Shown here piece after piece: positions 61,135-64,000 of a stretch of DNA of 64,000 nucleotides. Made by a program: the position numbers and the translations under genes. Positions within the stretch are counted from its first letter, which is position 1. Every line of letters starts with the position of its first letter. The stretch is from Mycobacterium colombiense. Its GTDB lineage: Bacteria; Actinomycetota; Actinomycetes; Mycobacteriales; Mycobacteriaceae. The stretch spans positions 34,572 through 98,571 of the forward strand of contig NZ_LZSX01000080.1 of assembly GCF_001665835.1 (NCBI RefSeq). The letters run 5' to 3'. The notes beneath the pieces were generated by a model. The model was not told the DNA's origin. It searched no databases and saw only the letters and a program-made list of their open reading frames with translations.

Positions 61135-62715
61135 TTGTCCCCGTCCGATTCCCGGGTTTTGGCAATCTGGTGCATGGATTGGCCCGCGGTCGCGGCGGCG
61201 ACGGCCGCGGGCCTGTCCGCGACCGCTCCGATCGCGGTCACGCTGGCCAACCGGGTGATCGCCTGCTCGTCGGCGGCCCGCGCGGCGGGTGTGCGGCGGG
61301 GACTGCGACGCCGGGAGGCGGCGGCCCGGTGTCCGCAACTGCACGTCGCCACCGCCGACGCGGACCGCGACGCCCGCTTCTTCGAGGCGGTGATCGCCGC
61401 GGTGGACGACCTGGTGCCCCGCGCCGAGGTGCTACGGCCCGGGCTCCTGGTGTTGCCGGTGCGCGGGGCGGCCCGTTATTTCGGGTCCGAGGCCACCGCC
61501 GCGGAACGGCTGATCGATGCGGTGGCCGTGAGTTCAGTGGCCGGCGCCGAGTGTCAGGCCGGGGTCGCCGACCAGCTGTCCACCGCGGTCTTCGCGGCGC
61601 GGGCGGGCCGTGTCATCGAGCCCGGGGGTGACGCGAAGTTTTTGTCGGTGCTGTCCATCCGGCAACTTGCCACCGAGCCGAGCCTGTCCGGCGCCGGCCG
61701 TGAAGAGCTGACGGACCTGTTGTGGCGGATGGGGATTCGCACCATCGGGCAGTTCGCCGCGCTGTCGCGCAGCGACGTGGCTTCCCGGTTCGGCGCCGAC
61801 GGGGTGACCGCGCACCGGTTGGCCCGCGGCGAACCCGAGCGGCCGCCGTCCGGCCGGGAGCCGCCGGCCGAACTCGAGGCCGTGCTGGACTGCGATCCGC
61901 CGATCGACCGGGTCGATGCCGCGGCGTTCGCCGGGCGCTCACTGGCCGCCAGGCTGCATCAGACCCTGATGGCCGCCGGCGTGGGATGCACCCGGCTGGC
62001 CATCCACGCCGTCACCGCCAACGGCGAAGAACTGCACCGGGTGTGGCGGTGCGCCGAGCCGTTGACCGAGGACGCCACCGCCGACCGGGTGCGCTGGCAA
62101 CTGGACGGATGGTTGAGCAGCCGCACCGCGCACAATCCCCGTCCCACGGCCGCGGTGACGCAGTTGCGGCTGGGCGCGGTGGAGGTGGTGTCCGCCGAGG
62201 CGCTGCAGTTGCCGCTCTGGGGCGGCCTGGGCGAGGAGGACAGGCTGCGGGCCCGCCGGGCGCTGGTGCGGGTGCAGGGCCTGCTCGGCCCGGAGGCGGT
62301 GCGCGTGCCGGTGCTGTCCGGCGGGCGCGGCCCGGCCGAGCGCATCACGCTGATCCCACTCGGCGACGAGCCGGTACCGCGGGCCGATCCCGATCCGCCG
62401 TGGCCCGGCCGGCTGCCCGAGCCGTCACCGGCGGTGCTTCTGGACGACCCGGTGGAACTGCTTGACGCCCAAGGAAACCCGATACGGGTGACCATTCGGG
62501 GGCTGTTCTCCGCCGACCCCGCGCGCATGATCGCCCACGGCCGCGACGAGCGGTTGTGCTGGTGGTCCGGGCCCTGGCCGGTCGACGAGCGATGGTGGGA
62601 TCCCGAATTGAGTAAGGGCCGCACCGCCCGTGCCCAGGTGTTGCTGGAGAGCGAGCGTGCGCTGCTGCTGTGCTATCGCCAGCGACGCTGGTATGTGGAG
62701 GGGAGTTACGAATAG
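61135..62715 (+). CDS. imuB: Y-family polymerase-like mutasome protein ImuB
   Basis: A 526-residue protein with the Y-family polymerase fold (CMDWPAVAAATAAG start, TIGQFAALSRSDVASRFGAD helix-hairpin-helix). It lacks the catalytic carboxylate set and acts as a hub joining ImuA', DnaE2 and the beta clamp. The TTG at 61135 is the first start after the imuA' stop in this frame. QLPLWGGLGEED may be the clamp-binding motif. The end overlaps the convergent gene by 10 nt. Confidence 0.93.
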   Translation: MSPSDSRVLAIWCMDWPAVAAATAAGLSATAPIAVTLANRVIACSSAARAAGVRRGLRRREAAARCPQLHVATADADRDARFFEAVIAAVDDLVPRAEVLRPGLLVLPVRGAARYFGSEATAAERLIDAVAVSSVAGAECQAGVADQLSTAVFAARAGRVIEPGGDAKFLSVLSIRQLATEPSLSGAGREELTDLLWRMGIRTIGQFAALSRSDVASRFGADGVTAHRLARGEPERPPSGREPPAELEAVLDCDPPIDRVDAAAFAGRSLAARLHQTLMAAGVGCTRLAIHAVTANGEELHRVWRCAEPLTEDATADRVRWQLDGWLSSRTAHNPRPTAAVTQLRLGAVEVVSAEALQLPLWGGLGEEDRLRARRALVRVQGLLGPEAVRVPVLSGGRGPAERITLIPLGDEPVPRADPDPPWPGRLPEPSPAVLLDDPVELLDAQGNPIRVTIRGLFSADPARMIAHGRDERLCWWSGPWPVDERWWDPELSKGRTARAQVLLESERALLLCYRQRRWYVEGSYE

Positions 62716-63884
62716 TCTTGCGCTACAGCGTATTCGACGCGCTGCAGCGCGTCGGGGGTCAGGTCCTTGAGCGAGGGGTATCCGTCCACGGCCATGATCA
62801 GGTCCGCTTCGGCCAGCAGCGAGCGCAGCACGTGCACGATGCCGTCCACGCCACCGACGGCCAGCCCGTAGGCGTAGGGGCGGCCGATCCCCACGGCGGT
62901 CGCGCCCAGCGCGAGCGCTTTGATGACGTCGGCGCCGCCGCGCACTCCCGAGTCGAACAGCACCGGCATCCCGCCGGCGGCCTCGATCACCGCGGGCAGG
63001 CAATCCAGGCAGGGCAGCCCGCCGTTGGCTTGCCTTCCGCCGTGGTTGGAGCAGTAAATGCCGTCCACCCCAATGTCTTTGGCGCGGCGAACGTCGTCGG
63101 GATGGCAGATGCCCTTGACCATCAGCGGCAGGCTGGTCTCGGACCGCAGCCATTCCAGGTCCGACCACCGGAACGGCCCGCCGAAGATCGGCAGCTTGCG
63201 CACCGCCGCCTCGGTGGCGTCTTCGCCGCGGCTCAGGTTGGCGCGAAAAACCGGATCGCTGGTGTAGTTGGCCAGGCAGCCACTGGGCACCTGCGGGTAG
63301 TTCCCGCCCTTCAGGTCGCGGGGGCGCCAGCCGGTGACCCACGTGTCGAGGGTGACGGCGATGCCCTTGAAGCCGGCCGCCTCGGCGCGGTGCACCAGGC
63401 TGGCGGCCATCTTGCGGTCCGGCGGCGTGTACAGCTGGAAGAACGCCGGGGTATCACCGAGCTCGGCGGCGAGGTCTTCCATCGGGTCGGCCGACAGTGT
63501 CCCGACGAAAAATGGCACACCCGTGCGGACCGAGGCCCGCGCGCACAGCATGTCCCCGTGCCCGTCCGGGTCGCACACGCCGATGACGCCGATGGGCGCC
63601 ATGAAGATCGGGGATCCGAACCTGATGCCGAACAGCTCGACCGACATGTCCCGCTGCTCGGGGGCGATCCCCATCCGCGGGTACAAGCCCCAGCGCTTGA
63701 ACGCCTCGCAGTTGGCGCGCTGAGTGTGTTCGTCGCCGGCGCCGCCGGCCACGTAGCCCAGCACCTTCGGCGTCATCGCCGCCGAGGCCTTCTTCTCCAG
63801 CTCCTCGAACCTGATCGGGTACTGCGGCTGATTGCCGTGCAGCGACTGGTCATACAGCTCGTTTTGATACTCGGCGAAGGCCAT
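62706..63884 (-). CDS. FMN-dependent alpha-hydroxy-acid oxidase, lactate 2-monooxygenase-like
   Basis: A 392-residue TIM-barrel flavoenzyme. SYVAGG-like GYVAGGAGDEHTQRAN, TLDTWVTGWRPRDL, GIYCSNHGGRQANGGLP and DSGVRGGADVIKALALGA are almost those of M. smegmatis lactate 2-monooxygenase. That enzyme turns L-lactate and O2 into acetate and CO2. The catalytic His is in SNHGGRQ. The start MAFAEYQNEL is chosen by homology over an 11-residue longer frame. Confidence 0.92.
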   Translation of the reverse strand: MAFAEYQNELYDQSLHGNQPQYPIRFEELEKKASAAMTPKVLGYVAGGAGDEHTQRANCEAFKRWGLYPRMGIAPEQRDMSVELFGIRFGSPIFMAPIGVIGVCDPDGHGDMLCARASVRTGVPFFVGTLSADPMEDLAAELGDTPAFFQLYTPPDRKMAASLVHRAEAAGFKGIAVTLDTWVTGWRPRDLKGGNYPQVPSGCLANYTSDPVFRANLSRGEDATEAAVRKLPIFGGPFRWSDLEWLRSETSLPLMVKGICHPDDVRRAKDIGVDGIYCSNHGGRQANGGLPCLDCLPAVIEAAGGMPVLFDSGVRGGADVIKALALGATAVGIGRPYAYGLAVGGVDGIVHVLRSLLAEADLIMAVDGYPSLKDLTPDALQRVEYAVAQDYS

Positions 63885-63924
63885 AGTCGGGGCTTTACCC
63901 CGCGCTCCGCCCACCAAACGAGTT

Positions 63925-64000
63925 TCAGTACCGCCCGAAGGCGATGGCCACGTTGTGTCCGCCGAAGCCGAACGAGTTGTTGATCGCGTACTCGTAGTTG
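63925..64000 (-). CDS. C-terminal end of a Kas/FabF-type beta-ketoacyl-ACP synthase (cut by window edge)
   Basis: Only the last 24 codons are in the window. They encode EYAINNSFGFGGHNVAIAFG followed by RY and a TGA stop, the hallmark C-terminus of FabF/KasA/KasB with the catalytic His in GGHN. Which Kas paralogue it is cannot be said from this piece. 40 nt separate it from the lactate-monooxygenase-like gene, which is on the same strand downstream. Confidence 0.85.
   Translation of the reverse strand, partial: NYEYAINNSFGFGGHNVAIAFGRY

Overview
The window is mycobacterial chromosome and reads as a slow-growing, non-tuberculous Mycobacterium. It has high GC, GTG/TTG starts, many 1-8 nt gene overlaps, an ESX-4 locus, a His-tailed GroEL1, WhiB3, SigD and the ImuA'/ImuB mutasome. 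Gene order follows, from memory, the M. tuberculosis interval from about Rv3447c down to Rv3394c, running left to right with most genes on the + strand. The species cannot be fixed from sequence alone.

Layout. 1-5.6 kb: right end of ESX-4 (eccC4 cut by the window edge, a type VII secretion accessory protein, esxU, esxT). 5.8-10.1 kb: rplM-rpsI, glmM, then two proteins resembling type VII secretion substrates. 10.1-12.7 kb: a minus-strand island (F420-type oxidoreductase, SnoaL-like protein, hydrolase-fold protein, a small protein). 13.2-25.0 kb: glmS, two membrane proteins, nnr, gadB, alr, an alpha/beta hydrolase and the overlapping set tsaE-tsaB-rimI-tsaD. 25.1-27.3 kb: CIRCE-controlled groES-groEL1.

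27.5-36.4 kb is an accessory block that I do not recall in M. tuberculosis between groEL1 and whiB3. It carries an SDR, a membrane adenylate cyclase, and a catabolic-looking group (FAD monooxygenase, hydroxylaminobenzene-mutase-like membrane protein, RidA, DUF302, cis-CaaD-like tautomerase, TetR). It then has a SodC-like lipoprotein that has lost copper ligands, and a hemerythrin-Rieske pair beside whiB3.

36.6-46.1 kb: whiB3, a helical-repeat protein, sigD with its anti-sigma factor, guaB2-guaB3, choD, and a TauD-type dioxygenase divergent from its TetR regulator. 46.1-54.5 kb: a minus-strand run of seven genes (MFS exporter, NmrA-like protein, two SAM methyltransferases, alpha/beta hydrolase, HAD phosphatase, GH65 phosphorylase) divergent from an HxlR-SCP2 regulator. 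55.2-64 kb: guaA, a truncated MDR reductase remnant, a PNPOx-like protein, a flavin hydroxylase, a questin-oxidase-like protein, SOS-controlled imuA'-imuB, a lactate-2-monooxygenase-like enzyme and the last 24 codons of a Kas-type ketosynthase.

Themes: cell-wall precursor supply (glmM, glmS, alr), purine synthesis (guaB2, guaB3, guaA), t6A tRNA modification, stress and redox control (groESL1, whiB3, sigD, imuAB) and inserted detoxification or secondary-metabolism-like clusters. I found no tRNA, rRNA, CRISPR array, insertion sequence or phage genes. Comparisons with M. tuberculosis are from recall, not from a search.
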